From contig JALNZT010000006.1 in the NCBI GenBank assembly GCA_023229135.1, positions 62,001 to 126,000 on the forward strand: a DNA stretch of 64,000 nt, in the 5' to 3' direction. The notes under the pieces are model-generated. The model worked only from the letters and a program-made list of their open reading frames with translations, ran no database searches and was not told where the DNA came from. Below are positions 35,913 through 46,186 of this stretch, piece by piece; position 1 is the stretch's first letter, and each line of letters begins with the position of its first letter. Origin of the DNA: Bacteroidales bacterium. Lineage in GTDB: Bacteria > Bacteroidota > Bacteroidia > Bacteroidales > F082. Both the position numbers and the translations under genes were made by a program.

Positions 35913-37163
35913 ATGGATGCCCAACTAAAAGCCTTACTCAAAGACAGGCAATACGCCAAGTTCAGTGCTTACGGCTTCTTGAAAAATCTTCGGTTTTTCG
36001 AGCCGTTTTTGGTGCTGTATCTGCTTTCGAAAGGCTTGTCTTTTACTGAAATCGGTGTGCTGATAGGCCTGCGCGAACTCGTGGTGATGATAGCTGAAAT
36101 TCCAAGCGGGCTCATCGCTGATGCGTTGGGACGTCGGCGAACCCTGGCTTCATCCTTTGTGTTTTATATGATTTCGTTTATCGCCTTCTTCGTCTCCCAA
36201 AATTTTGTGGGTTTTATGGTCGCGATGTTCTTTTTCGCTGTTGGCGATGCCTTCCGCACCGGCGTACACAAAGCCATGATTTTTGAATACCTCCAAAGAC
36301 AGCAAAGACAAAATTATAAAACAGATTATTACGGACGAACGCGCTCCTGGAGCCAGATGGGTACGGCGCTTTCGTCTTTGTTGGCGGGTGCTTTTGTGGT
36401 ACTTACCGGCGATTACGGACTTATTTTCTTATTTTCCATAGTGCCGTATATCGCAGATTTGCTGCTCGTTATGTCCTATCCCAAATGGCTGGATGGCGAC
36501 ACTGACGGCGCGAAAGTTTCTGTGGGTGAACGCTTTAAAATCGTTTGGAAGGCCTTTCTTGCTTCCCTAAAAAACGCCTTTATGCTACGCGGACTGACAA
36601 ATAACGCCGTGCATTCAGCCTTTTATGCCAGCGCAAAGGACTATTTACAGCCGCTGCTGAAAGCCCTTGCGCTGAGTTTGCCTATCCAGCTTTTTCAGGA
36701 AGATGAAAAACAGGCGGCCATGATTATAGGGCTGGTTTATTTTTTGATTTATGTCGGCACTTCTTTTATGTCGCGCTATGCAGGTAATTTCGCGAAGCTT
36801 TTCAACCAGCCTTCCAAACCGCTAAACCTGACACTTATTTTAGGTTTAGTGGCCGGAATTGTCAGCGGATTCTTCTTTCAGTTCGGTTTTGAATTGATGG
36901 CGGTGCTGTTTTTTATGGTGATTTTATTCAACGAAAACCTCCGTAAACCAATCGGGACAGCTTATGTGGCTGCGCTTACCGATCAAAAGTCGATGGCTAC
37001 GCTATTGTCTGTGCAATCACAACTCAAAGCGCTGCTCGCCGCTATCTTTGCCCCGCTGATCGGTTTTTTGGCTGATCAATTTGGTGTTGGCAATGCCCTG
37101 ATTATTTTTGGTGTTGCTGTTATTGAAATGAGTCCTTTTTATTGGGTGAAGCGGGTGAGGTAG
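35913..37163 (+). CDS. Major facilitator superfamily transporter
   Basis: 416 residues with about 12 membrane segments and the MFS loop 2-3 motif variant (GLIADALGRRRTLA). The opening (YAKFSAYGFLKNLRFFEPFLVLYLL) and PSGLIAD motif resemble MFS members annotated as drug or sugar efflux proteins in Bacteroidota; the substrate cannot be predicted. A charged cytoplasmic stretch around residues 190-260 separates the two halves. It stands alone. Confidence 0.85.
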   Translation: MDAQLKALLKDRQYAKFSAYGFLKNLRFFEPFLVLYLLSKGLSFTEIGVLIGLRELVVMIAEIPSGLIADALGRRRTLASSFVFYMISFIAFFVSQNFVGFMVAMFFFAVGDAFRTGVHKAMIFEYLQRQQRQNYKTDYYGRTRSWSQMGTALSSLLAGAFVVLTGDYGLIFLFSIVPYIADLLLVMSYPKWLDGDTDGAKVSVGERFKIVWKAFLASLKNAFMLRGLTNNAVHSAFYASAKDYLQPLLKALALSLPIQLFQEDEKQAAMIIGLVYFLIYVGTSFMSRYAGNFAKLFNQPSKPLNLTLILGLVAGIVSGFFFQFGFELMAVLFFMVILFNENLRKPIGTAYVAALTDQKSMATLLSVQSQLKALLAAIFAPLIGFLADQFGVGNALIIFGVAVIEMSPFYWVKRVR

Positions 37164-37323
37164 TGTGGATAGAACCTTACCTCCATTCAATTCTAATAAA
37201 ATAGAAGTCCTTTCGTAAGCAATTGATTAACAATTATTTGAAAAGTATATGCTGATTCAATTTATCATTTTGAAGTATTGTGGAATATTCGATAGTCAGC
37301 ATTAAGCTTGCGTTTAAGTTTTT

Positions 37324-40300
37324 TTACCAAATAAAAACTTTTTGGGTATAAACCTGATTACCGGTGATAATGCGAGCAATAAGAATGTGTTGATTTGACT
37401 GCACATGAATAATTTCCGGATTACTCAGGTAATGTTCACCTTGATAAATAACTTTTCCTTGCAAGTCAAGGAATTGAATCGAAGCTTTTTCGTTCTTTGA
37501 ATTGGGAATGTTTATGTAAACTTTGTTATCGTTGCTCCATATTTGGAAAGACGAAGGTTCTGGCTCGGTTAAGCCCACCACATTCTTGAAGTGTATCCTG
37601 AATCGCAGCGCAACATCGCTTTCATCATGCAAAAAAGAATACACTTGTTGCTCGTGCACATTAATCATTTGACCGTTAACTATGTCTTCCAAAAAGATAA
37701 CAATATTGGGATCAAAGTTTTCCAAGCCAATGAAGTTAAAGGCTGCATCACCACTGTTTGACCACTCGAAACCAATCGAAAGCACTAGTGCTCTTTCCTC
37801 CAGAGCCATTGTATTGATGCTTAGCATCCTTTCGTCTTCGGTGAGGCTGTATAAGTGCGGTAGGGTTTCTGAGGTAAACAATTTGCTAGCATCATAAAGG
37901 CGGTCAAAGAGTGGCGTTGCATCCTGATGCAAACGGATAACGGTTTCATCTTCACCATTTTCGGTGATGGCTTTTATAAGAAGCAGATCAGGTAATTCTG
38001 GCACTGAATTGCTGACAATCTCATTGCTATTTACACGTATCTGGTTAGTTAAGATCAATTCTGGGATGCCACCGCCATCAGCTTCAACAAAGAAAGACTG
38101 TCCAGCGGGAATATATCGCGATCCATTATTGGTGAAAGCACCATTAACATAGCTCGAGTATTGGCTGTTAGAGCTAGATCCATTTCCAGTGGTTTTGTTT
38201 CTGATATAAAAGGCGTCATTTAAATGATTTTTTACCATTCCTTCAAAAAGCATCCAATCAATAGCTGATGGATATGGATTAGGAACCAAGTTGTATTGGA
38301 ACTGGGCTGGCCCTGATGGTGTAGCTGTTACAAAATCGTTGGTGTTGTAATTTCCGGTGAATTCGAATAGGGTATCATTTCCGCTGTGCCAAATCATATA
38401 ACCATGGGTGTTATGAATCGGGACAGCAGGATCAGTGACAATGTCCTCCCATTCCTGCACACTAGCATTATAGGCGTAAAGCGATGAATTTTTAAATAAG
38501 TCTGATCCTATTGGACCAGTAAGTGGTACACTCACAAAATGGTAGCCTTCCTTATGGATATAATGCTGAATCGTTGTGTTGCCTGTTATTGTCAATAAAC
38601 TATTATCAAGCAATGAAGCTGTTCCCAAAGCATTTGACTCTAAAGTAATCGTCTTACAAATTGCTGTACTACTAATTGAAGGATAGTTACTTAGGCCTGC
38701 GGGAATGTTAACATCATCAAAAGTAGTGGGCACAAAGACTGGATTCCAGTTTTGTGCATTGTGCCAGTCATCATTTGTTGCTCCAGTCCATTCAATTGCA
38801 GAAGAGGTATTTCGAATTACAACATCATCCACATACCATGAATGACTAAAATCGCCTTCATACCTAAATGCTATAAAAATGGATTGACCTGCAAAATCAC
38901 TCAAATCAAGGCTTGTTTGGGTCCAGGGTTCTACAACGCTTGGGGTAGTCCACAACTCAACAAAATCTCCATCTGAGGGAACGCCGCTGCCAGTGGAAAC
39001 AAGAACGCTATTTTTATGATACTTATAAAAACGCTCATTATAAGACCAAAATGTAAGTATGTAATTTCCTTCATTTGGTATAAAAACCTCAGGCGTAACC
39101 AATTGACCGTCATGCTGCGTGTACCCATGGTCATGATAAAAAGACGAAACTCCATCTGGTGTTTTATTTTGGTTTGTTGTTAACTCCCACACAAAAGTAT
39201 AATAATCAAATGCATCATATACTCTCCAGCCGGGAACAATAGACTCAAAATCCTGCACATATGGAAAATCAAATACTTTAAATTCATCTACTGTCAATAC
39301 GCCTGAAACATTATCAGTTCCATCCCAAAAACCACCAGTTGTTGTTTCATTGTAACCACCAAAAACATAATCGTTTCCTGCCAGCGAAAACCTGCTTGCA
39401 TAATAGTAAGTTCCTGGTTTTAATCTTTCTCCCATAGTCGCAACATATTCATTTCTATTATCTTGAGGATTACTAAACTCAGCTGATTCCCAAACACTTT
39501 CATCCCAGGTGGATGGATCAGAATTTTCTTCATTAATACCTATCCAAGCCTCAATAGCAGTATGTTCACCAGTAGTTGGTGTTAGATTCTCAACATAAAT
39601 ACTTGCATAAAAGTTTGCGTTTTCACCTTCTGTTATGATTGCTGATGGGGGTGCCTGTAAGTTGACAAAATCAATGGTATCCTTTTCTACATTAAGTACT
39701 CCAGAAATATTGTTGATACTATCCCAAGGGCCTCCGTTGTTACTATTATATCCGCCATACACAAATGCTCCTTCAAGGTATTGAAATCTGCTGGCATAAT
39801 AGTAAGTTCCTTCCGGAAGCGATTGATCAATTCCAAGATCAGCCTTATATTCATCATTATCTCCGGCATCTCCAGCATATACTGCGGATACCCAATTTGT
39901 CCAGCTTATCGGGTCGGTGTTCTCTTCATTGTATCCAATCCAACATTCAATGTCATCAGCTTGTCCTGTCAAATTGGTTACTCCTTCTTTATAAGCTTGT
40001 GCATACAAGGAAACGCTGTCCCATTCTTTTATGGTTGCAGAGCCTGGGTTTTGGAGATTATACCAGTCTAAAGGTTCGGGGTTTGGCACTGCAGTGAGCA
40101 TAATATTATCTATCGCAGCAGGAGGGTTATTGCCCTGATAGTTATAATTTATCCAAGAAAAAATAAGCCGTTTATTGGTCCCGGAATATTCTCCTGAAAT
40201 CTCAATCTCAGAAAATGTCCATTCTCCGGTTTCACTAAAATTACTGGCTATATCTGTAAACGCAGGAGGATAATAGTCAACAGGATCGTATGAGGATTCG

Positions 40301-42768
40301 ACTAAGTGAATATTCATCCTATCACTACCTGATTTGCCGCGACACTTCCACCAAAACGACAGCTTAAATTTCTGCGAATTTTCAGTAAAAGCGATGTCTC
40401 TGTACAAATTTACTATTGACTCGTGATTGTTGTAATAGGCATATGTTAAACCGCCATCCTTTGAGATATAAGCAGCTAAATTTCCTTCATAAGCAGTTGC
40501 TTCACCTATATGCCACTGATTAACACGATTTCCATTGGCAACACCCCATTCACCCAACCCATTCTCAAAATCTTCTGTAAACGGTAGTATAGCAGCAATT
40601 TGTGCTGTTTTAAAAGCAGTTAGCCATGACCATTCGCTTTTTTCGCCATTACCACAATCAGCCTGCACATAGCATTCGTAATTGGTGGTCGGCTCCAGAC
40701 CTGTCAACATATATTGATTAGTGTTAATGCCGTTAATCGCTGTGCCTTCAGTTTCTGGATTAAAATTACTGTCTCCATACTTCAGATTCCAAGTAGTAGC
40801 TGTGCCATTCTCTATCCAACTTAATATTGCACTGCTATCTGTAAGGTTTGAATGAGTTAGACGTGATGGAGCAGGACATGTTTGTGGAAAATCAATCCTA
40901 AAATTATCCAAAGCCAAATAATAGGCCCCAACATTTGCCGCAAAAGCTGTTATTTTTAACTTTATGGTTTTCCCGACAAATGCGTTAAGGTCATATAGCT
41001 TGTAGTCCCACCCATTATATTCACTCGTAACTATATCCAGGTCAGTATAACTTTGTCCGTAATCTGTTGAAATAGAAATTTTGAAATGTAAATAGGTATT
41101 TGGAGGGTCATCGAGCGCAATGTGTTTAGATAACTTAGTCCAACCAGGTGCATAAACAAAAGTATGATTAAAAGAAAGTTGCATATCAGGTAAAACCGGG
41201 CCGATATTTATAGTTGTGAAAGTCTTAGAAAACTGTCCATCCGCATAAACAACTGTGTAAATGTAGTTGTCACTAATTGGCCTTATATCAGGATATAAAC
41301 CTACATTCCATCCAACTTCCCAACCTTCTGGTAATGATGCAGTAGCAAAGCCTTCGAAGTAAGGCGTTGAAGCAAGATTAAGGGTGGTAAATGATTTTGG
41401 TCCTGCCCAATCACTTAAATCGCCACCGCCGCAGTCAGCTTGCACGTACCAGTCATAAGTGGTATTCGGTATTAATCCTGAAAGTGCATGGGCATTGGTA
41501 GTTGAGCCTTCAATTAGTGTGCCTTCTGTGTCAAAATCAAACCCAGTCTCTCCCCATTTGATATTCCAGCTGCCGGCATCCCCAATTTGTCTCCAACTTA
41601 TTGCAGCAGAATCTGTTGTAACAATTTGTTCAGCTAGAATATTAGGACTATAGCATGATGGGGGCACAGCAATACTTATATTATCAAAAAACAATCGATA
41701 TTGCTCGGATACCCTATTAGCTGTGAATTTTATCATTAAGTATTCTCCAATATGTGGGCTTAAATCGTAAGTTTTATGCTGCCAATCGGCTATGCCATTG
41801 TTATCTACTGTTTCCAGATCAATATAATTTTGACCATAATCATTTGATATTGAGATGGTAAAATTCCCTGATCCGATATCTGGAGGGGGATCACCTGAGT
41901 AAACATTTATATGAGCATAGTCAAAAGAGAGATGCATATCAGCCAAAACGGGGCCGATGTTTAGTGTTGTAAATTTTTTTGTTGTAAAGTTGTTGTCAAA
42001 AACTGTAAAGATGCAATAACTATCACCAGGCGGCATATAGGATAATCCTAAATAAAACCTATCCAGTATCCAGCCGTCAGGTGTTGAATTTGTTTCAAAG
42101 CTTTCATAATAGGGGGCAGTAGTTATATCCTGAGTTGTAAAAGCATGAGGGCCAGTCCAAAAGCTTTCATCACCTGCACCACAGACTGTTTGCACATACC
42201 AGTCACATGAAGTAAAAGTGTCTAAGCCTGAAAGAACATGGGGGTTTGATGTTGCTCCTGCTAATAATGTGCCCTCTGTGTCAAAATCGAAACCTGCTTC
42301 TCCCCATTTGATATTCCAGATTGTACCATCCCCATTTTCAGTCCAACCTAATCCAGCACTGCTTAGCAATATATCTGAAACTGTTTGTTGTGATGGTGCC
42401 TTACATGATATACAATAGCCTCTCATATCATAAATTGAAATTGGTACAGTGCCTCCTTGTCCAGATTGGCCAATAATATTATCTGCTTCATCCTTAACCG
42501 TGTATTCACAATTTTGTGCGTTAGTACCTCCATAGAAGAATGCTTGAATGATATCGTTGGTATTAGCCTCAAAATAGAACACTTCAAAAAGCCCAACCCC
42601 TAAGGAGAGATTCTGTAGAACTGTCGTGCCGTTTACTTTAATTGCAAGATGGCTACCCCACCAATCAAAATCAGTAGATTGCCTCAACTCAACAGAATGC
42701 GTGCACGCTGAATAAACCTGAGCTGTAAGAAAGAATAACCCTATAAAAAACAAAAATAATTTTTTCAT
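37324..42768 (-). CDS. Giant secreted FN3 / jelly-roll protein with T9SS-type C-terminus
   Basis: 1814 residues. A signal peptide ends near residue 20 (AQVYSA). Three fibronectin-III domains, the first at about 125-213, each carry WNIKWGE/WNLKYGD and WYVQADCG-type sequences. The first two precede ~150-residue choice-of-anchor/MAM-like jelly-rolls (PYYESFETN..PDGW), as does the third (LPFTEDFENGLGEW). Then come two tandem ~115-residue repeats (ECWIGYNEENTDP and EAWIGINEENSDP, both ending YYYASRF ... GGYN ... ISGVL/VSGVL), a fourth jelly-roll (FPYVQDFES ... YVDDVVI), a beta-helix-like part, and a C-terminal ~75 residues with LDLQGKVIYQG and YTQKVFIW typical of T9SS signals. It is probably a surface adhesin or binding protein; no catalytic motif is seen. 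Confidence 0.88.
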   Translation of the reverse strand: MKKLFLFFIGLFFLTAQVYSACTHSVELRQSTDFDWWGSHLAIKVNGTTVLQNLSLGVGLFEVFYFEANTNDIIQAFFYGGTNAQNCEYTVKDEADNIIGQSGQGGTVPISIYDMRGYCISCKAPSQQTVSDILLSSAGLGWTENGDGTIWNIKWGEAGFDFDTEGTLLAGATSNPHVLSGLDTFTSCDWYVQTVCGAGDESFWTGPHAFTTQDITTAPYYESFETNSTPDGWILDRFYLGLSYMPPGDSYCIFTVFDNNFTTKKFTTLNIGPVLADMHLSFDYAHINVYSGDPPPDIGSGNFTISISNDYGQNYIDLETVDNNGIADWQHKTYDLSPHIGEYLMIKFTANRVSEQYRLFFDNISIAVPPSCYSPNILAEQIVTTDSAAISWRQIGDAGSWNIKWGETGFDFDTEGTLIEGSTTNAHALSGLIPNTTYDWYVQADCGGGDLSDWAGPKSFTTLNLASTPYFEGFATASLPEGWEVGWNVGLYPDIRPISDNYIYTVVYADGQFSKTFTTINIGPVLPDMQLSFNHTFVYAPGWTKLSKHIALDDPPNTYLHFKISISTDYGQSYTDLDIVTSEYNGWDYKLYDLNAFVGKTIKLKITAFAANVGAYYLALDNFRIDFPQTCPAPSRLTHSNLTDSSAILSWIENGTATTWNLKYGDSNFNPETEGTAINGINTNQYMLTGLEPTTNYECYVQADCGNGEKSEWSWLTAFKTAQIAAILPFTEDFENGLGEWGVANGNRVNQWHIGEATAYEGNLAAYISKDGGLTYAYYNNHESIVNLYRDIAFTENSQKFKLSFWWKCRGKSGSDRMNIHLVESSYDPVDYYPPAFTDIASNFSETGEWTFSEIEISGEYSGTNKRLIFSWINYNYQGNNPPAAIDNIMLTAVPNPEPLDWYNLQNPGSATIKEWDSVSLYAQAYKEGVTNLTGQADDIECWIGYNEENTDPISWTNWVSAVYAGDAGDNDEYKADLGIDQSLPEGTYYYASRFQYLEGAFVYGGYNSNNGGPWDSINNISGVLNVEKDTIDFVNLQAPPSAIITEGENANFYASIYVENLTPTTGEHTAIEAWIGINEENSDPSTWDESVWESAEFSNPQDNRNEYVATMGERLKPGTYYYASRFSLAGNDYVFGGYNETTTGGFWDGTDNVSGVLTVDEFKVFDFPYVQDFESIVPGWRVYDAFDYYTFVWELTTNQNKTPDGVSSFYHDHGYTQHDGQLVTPEVFIPNEGNYILTFWSYNERFYKYHKNSVLVSTGSGVPSDGDFVELWTTPSVVEPWTQTSLDLSDFAGQSIFIAFRYEGDFSHSWYVDDVVIRNTSSAIEWTGATNDDWHNAQNWNPVFVPTTFDDVNIPAGLSNYPSISSTAICKTITLESNALGTASLLDNSLLTITGNTTIQHYIHKEGYHFVSVPLTGPIGSDLFKNSSLYAYNASVQEWEDIVTDPAVPIHNTHGYMIWHSGNDTLFEFTGNYNTNDFVTATPSGPAQFQYNLVPNPYPSAIDWMLFEGMVKNHLNDAFYIRNKTTGNGSSSNSQYSSYVNGAFTNNGSRYIPAGQSFFVEADGGGIPELILTNQIRVNSNEIVSNSVPELPDLLLIKAITENGEDETVIRLHQDATPLFDRLYDASKLFTSETLPHLYSLTEDERMLSINTMALEERALVLSIGFEWSNSGDAAFNFIGLENFDPNIVIFLEDIVNGQMINVHEQQVYSFLHDESDVALRFRIHFKNVVGLTEPEPSSFQIWSNDNKVYINIPNSKNEKASIQFLDLQGKVIYQGEHYLSNPEIIHVQSNQHILIARIITGNQVYTQKVFIW

Positions 42769-43470
42769 ATTCAGATTAATTAAAATGGTTTATGTCTATT
42801 GTATTTGTTGATGCGTATTTAGATGGATTATAAGTGCTTAAGGTAGCAAGCCAGTTAGAAGTTGTAACTTATAAATAAAGCTTTATTGCTTCTTTATTTA
42901 GGCTTTATTTGAACTTAAACAATAGTCGTATTCATGGTTTTTGCTGCTAGTGAAATAATCAGCAGCTAAGGTAAGTTTGAAAGATGCAAAATCCAAATTA
43001 ATTGTTTAAAAAAACCATGTTTTTTGATCTGTAGACCTGATTTGTTGAGTTGCGATCAATGGAGAAAAGCTGAGTCTTACAGTAGCATCCTGACAAGACA
43101 ATACAGCAGAAGTTGCTCGGGTAAATAGGGCTTAAAAATGCAATTTTACCAGTAATGTTTATTTATACTTTACTTTAAACCTGAGATCTACAAAAAATTA
43201 ATGGCTCAGACCGCTTATAAATAATTGGTTTCAAGGAATATTTGCGAAGGCATAGCGAGCTATGGCAAGCAGATATGACGCAGAAAACAGTTGTTTAGAA
43301 GTGGTAAATCCTGTGTTTCATTAAATAACTGCTCTACTTCTCTAAATTTTTTAACCATAGCTTGTTGCTGAGCTTGCCGAAGTACGCTATGCTTAAAAAA
43401 TTTATATTGTATATCAGTCATTTAATGAAATCTGAGCTCTTTAATTTTAATCGAACTCAGGTTACTAGCT
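42769..43470. other. 700-base AT-rich intergenic stretch
   Basis: No credible gene or RNA gene found. A small palindrome (CATAGC-GA-GCTATG, 43251-43264) is the only local structure noted. The leader of the giant gene shows no clear -7 element. Confidence 0.6.
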
Positions 43471-43677
43471 TTAATGAATTGCAAATGTGCTTTCTTTTAT
43501 CGGAATTAAAATGGCTGACTGTGAACGAAAATCATCGTATGATTTTACTAAACGAATCGCGGCACTTTGAGGCCGGGTGTTTACCATGCCTGCATTTACG
43601 CATGTTTTCTCTTTTGGTGCACAAGCTAAAATTGTCAATATTAAACCAAGAATTATAGCGGCTAGTTTACTTTTCAT
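43471..43677 (-). CDS. Small predicted lipoprotein
   Basis: 68 residues starting with a classic lipoprotein signal (MKSKLAAIILGLILTILAC, lipobox cysteine at 19) and a short polar mature part of about 50 residues with one more cysteine. The family is not recognised. The good signal peptide is the main reason to call it. The overlapping plus-strand frame has no such features. Confidence 0.6.
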   Translation of the reverse strand: MKSKLAAIILGLILTILACAPKEKTCVNAGMVNTRPQSAAIRLVKSYDDFRSQSAILIPIKESTFAIH

Positions 43678-43792
43678 GACAACAGTTTTGGTTAAGCTGC
43701 ATCAAAAAGTAAGATAAAAATATTTTGTTTGACACGAATTTCAATTTGAAATATCAGCTTTATCACTTTGCAGTGATATGCGAATGTTCTTT

Positions 43793-44266
43793 TCACTCTC
43801 GATATTCCAAATCGCCCCACAACGTAAAAGTATCTTGCTCATAACCTTGTAGATAGACATAAAAATGATGGTTACTCCCAGCGAAATTTATGAAGGCGTA
43901 TTCAAATTCAAAGTCGCACATACAGTAGCATATGCAATTTTCGGTGCAGGTATCCCGAATGTAAATCCTTACATTTTCATCTTCAATGGCAACTGAGTCA
44001 TTCAGCGATCCACAACAATTATAGTTGACAATCAGATGGAGCAAGAGCGTGTCATTTGCTATCGTATAGTAGAGCGAATCGCCTGATTGAGAGAGGGAAT
44101 TTTTGCCTGAATCCATTGGGTTATCGGTGAAACATCCCTTGTATGTTGTTTCAGAAAGTGTTAAGGTTTTGGTGATGAGCTGCTTATCCGTGTCGTCATT
44201 TTTTGAGCAGCTAACAATAAGCAGGGTGATAAGCGTCATTAAGGCAATAATTGATTTTGTTTTCAT
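43793..44266 (-). CDS. Cys-rich predicted lipoprotein
   Basis: 157 residues. The lipoprotein signal is MKTKSIIALMTLITLLIVSC, with the lipobox cysteine at 20, so the product should be lipid-anchored in the envelope. The mature part has cysteine clusters (NYNCCGS, DTCTENCICYCMCDFEFE) and ends in alternating hydrophobic strands. The family is unknown to me. The clustered cysteines could bind metal or form disulfides. The ATG at 44266 is chosen because it directly precedes the signal; the frame extends to 44293 without features. Confidence 0.7.
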   Translation of the reverse strand: MKTKSIIALMTLITLLIVSCSKNDDTDKQLITKTLTLSETTYKGCFTDNPMDSGKNSLSQSGDSLYYTIANDTLLLHLIVNYNCCGSLNDSVAIEDENVRIYIRDTCTENCICYCMCDFEFEYAFINFAGSNHHFYVYLQGYEQDTFTLWGDLEYRE

Positions 44267-44802
44267 GACATGTTTTTTTTGGTTTGAGTACAAATTATTT
44301 TGCGCTTTATCAAATAAAAGCTATAAATATCAAGCCAAACTAACCGTAAAGCTGCTCATTTCCAGTCTCTAACATAAACAACCATTAGTGTCCGGTAAAA
44401 CTTTTAAAACTGGGTAGTACATTTTGCAGTACCAAACGGAATGTTTAAGTTATTACACATATATAATAGGACATGGGTAAAGGTACAAATTTTAACGGAC
44501 TGCCGATTGTTAATCTGCTACTAAAGTTCATTGACAAGTTTAGCATTACAACCTTTTTTATTTAATCCACAAGCCCTTTCCTTAGATACCGAAATTTTAT
44601 TTCCGAAGTCTCTGCAGGAAATTCCCGAATTTCCTGTTTATTTTAGCTGGTTTTTTACAGAGAAATAAAGCTTATAAAATTTCCTTTAAGCCAGGTTAGC
44701 CCATCAATCCGCCTCTCTGCTTACCGTTGGAAGGCAGGTCAACCCATCAACCCAAAAACAATTCCCCGCTCCAACTGTTTAACAATCAAAATATGCCTTT
44801 AT
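44267..44802. other. 536-base intergenic stretch between divergent genes
   Basis: No gene found. It contains the 10-base perfect palindrome at 44615-44636 and a pair of similar 19-base direct repeats (44692-44710 and 44735-44753: CAGGTTAGCCCATCAATCC and CAGGTCAACCCATCAACCC) close upstream of the next gene. Confidence 0.55.
44615..44636. repeat. Perfect 10-base inverted repeat CAGGAAATTC-CC-GAATTTCCTG
   Basis: A very stable hairpin with a 2-base loop, followed by TTTATTTT. No gene on the plus strand ends upstream within 4 kb, so it is not an obvious terminator. It could be an operator or a relic. Confidence 0.6.
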
Positions 44803-45714
44803 ATGAAGATTATCGTAGCAGGAGGAACAGGCCTTATCGGTTCAAATTTGCTCAAACGCCTCACCGGGAAAAATGACATCGTGCTTTTTACCCGCGATCC
44901 AGAAGCAGCACAGAAGCAGTTTGAAGGTGCCGGCTTTCAAATCGTGAGCTGGGATCAGCCCGAAGAACAGCTGCTGGGTGTTATCCAAAATAGCGACGCA
45001 CTCATCAACCTGACTGGTGCAGGCATTGCCGATGCCAAATGGTCGCCTGCACGTAAAAAAATACTCGAGGAAAGTCGTCTGAAACCTATCGAGAAGCTGG
45101 TGGAGCTGCTAAAAAGAGGCAACATCAAACTAAAAGTGGTGTTACAAGCCTCCGCTGCCGGCATTTACGGCAACCACGAAGAGAAGTTGTTTACAGAAAA
45201 AGACGTTGCCGGCCATAATTACCTCGCTGAACTTACTAAAATGTGGGAGCATAAAGCCTCCGACTTTGAGCCTTTTACTGATCGGCTGGTACTGCTGCGA
45301 ACCGGCGTAGTACTCACACCCGAAGGCGGCGCTCTCAAGCCTTTGATGGTGCCTTTCAAGCTGTTTGTTGGCGGCAAGATGGGCTCCGGTAAGCAGTGGG
45401 TTTCCTGGATCGACCTCGAAGATCAGCTCGGTGCCATACTTTTCTTGCTGATGAAAAACGACAGCAAGGGCGCATACAACCTCACCGCTCCGCAAGCTTT
45501 GCGTCAGCACAGTTTGGCCACCGCCATTGGCAAAGCGCTCGGACGCCCCAGCTGGCTGCCTGTTCCCGGCTTCATTCTAAAACTTTTTATGGGACAAATG
45601 GCCGTGGAAATGCTGCTCGAAGGCAATCACGTTAAGCCCCACCACTTAATTGAAGCGGGCTACGAATTTCAGTCTCCGGATATCGAAACCGCACTAAATC
45701 ACCTGATTGGATAA
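44803..45714 (+). CDS. TIGR01777-family NAD(P)-binding epimerase-like protein
   Basis: 303 residues. The Rossmann motif is IIVAGGTGLIGSNLLKRL, followed by INLTGAGIADAKW, SAAGIYG with the tyrosine of the active site region, and VSWIDLEDQLGAILFLL, the hallmarks of the YfcH/TIGR01777 branch of extended SDR proteins. The substrate of this branch is not settled. It is cytoplasmic. The bcp gene follows after 21 bases. Confidence 0.9.
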   Translation: MKIIVAGGTGLIGSNLLKRLTGKNDIVLFTRDPEAAQKQFEGAGFQIVSWDQPEEQLLGVIQNSDALINLTGAGIADAKWSPARKKILEESRLKPIEKLVELLKRGNIKLKVVLQASAAGIYGNHEEKLFTEKDVAGHNYLAELTKMWEHKASDFEPFTDRLVLLRTGVVLTPEGGALKPLMVPFKLFVGGKMGSGKQWVSWIDLEDQLGAILFLLMKNDSKGAYNLTAPQALRQHSLATAIGKALGRPSWLPVPGFILKLFMGQMAVEMLLEGNHVKPHHLIEAGYEFQSPDIETALNHLIG

Positions 45715-45735
45715 CGCAACGTATTAATATACACC

Positions 45736-46179
45736 ATGGAACCTTACGATACTTTACCCGAATTTGAATTGCTCAATCAAAACAATGAACGCATACACAG
45801 CGCCGATCTCGTTGGTAAGTCAGCGCTAGTTATTTATTTCTATCCCAAAGATGATACGCCTGGTTGCACCGCCGAAGCCTGTGCTTTTCGTGATCAGTTT
45901 GAAGATTTTACTGATGCCGGTGCTCGGGTGTTTGGAATCAGTGCCGACTCCGTGGAGTCACACAAGCAATTTGCTGAAAAATACCGGCTGTCTTTAGATC
46001 TACTAAGTGATCCGGGTAATGAAACCCGCAAAAAATTTGGTGTGCCGCGAAGCATATTGGGCCTGCTGCCGGGAAGGGTAACCTATATATTTAACAAGGA
46101 AGGCAAACTCATCCACCAGTTCAACTCACAGTTCAACGCCAAAAAACACATCACCGAAGCATTGGCCGCTTTGCGTTAA
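45736..46179 (+). CDS. bcp: Thioredoxin-dependent peroxiredoxin (BCP/PrxQ type)
   Basis: 147 residues. The peroxidatic Cys44 and resolving Cys49 lie in the signature PKDDTPGCTAEACAFRD. It reduces peroxides using thioredoxin in the cytoplasm. It is probably co-transcribed with the upstream SDR gene and ends 7 bases from the stop of the convergent HD gene. Confidence 0.95.
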   Translation: MEPYDTLPEFELLNQNNERIHSADLVGKSALVIYFYPKDDTPGCTAEACAFRDQFEDFTDAGARVFGISADSVESHKQFAEKYRLSLDLLSDPGNETRKKFGVPRSILGLLPGRVTYIFNKEGKLIHQFNSQFNAKKHITEALAALR

Positions 46180-46186
46180 ACGAGAT

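Noticed and set aside
43362..43658. 98-residue plus-strand reading frame
   Set aside because: Overlaps the small lipoprotein gene on the other strand; no signal, domain or promoter of its own.
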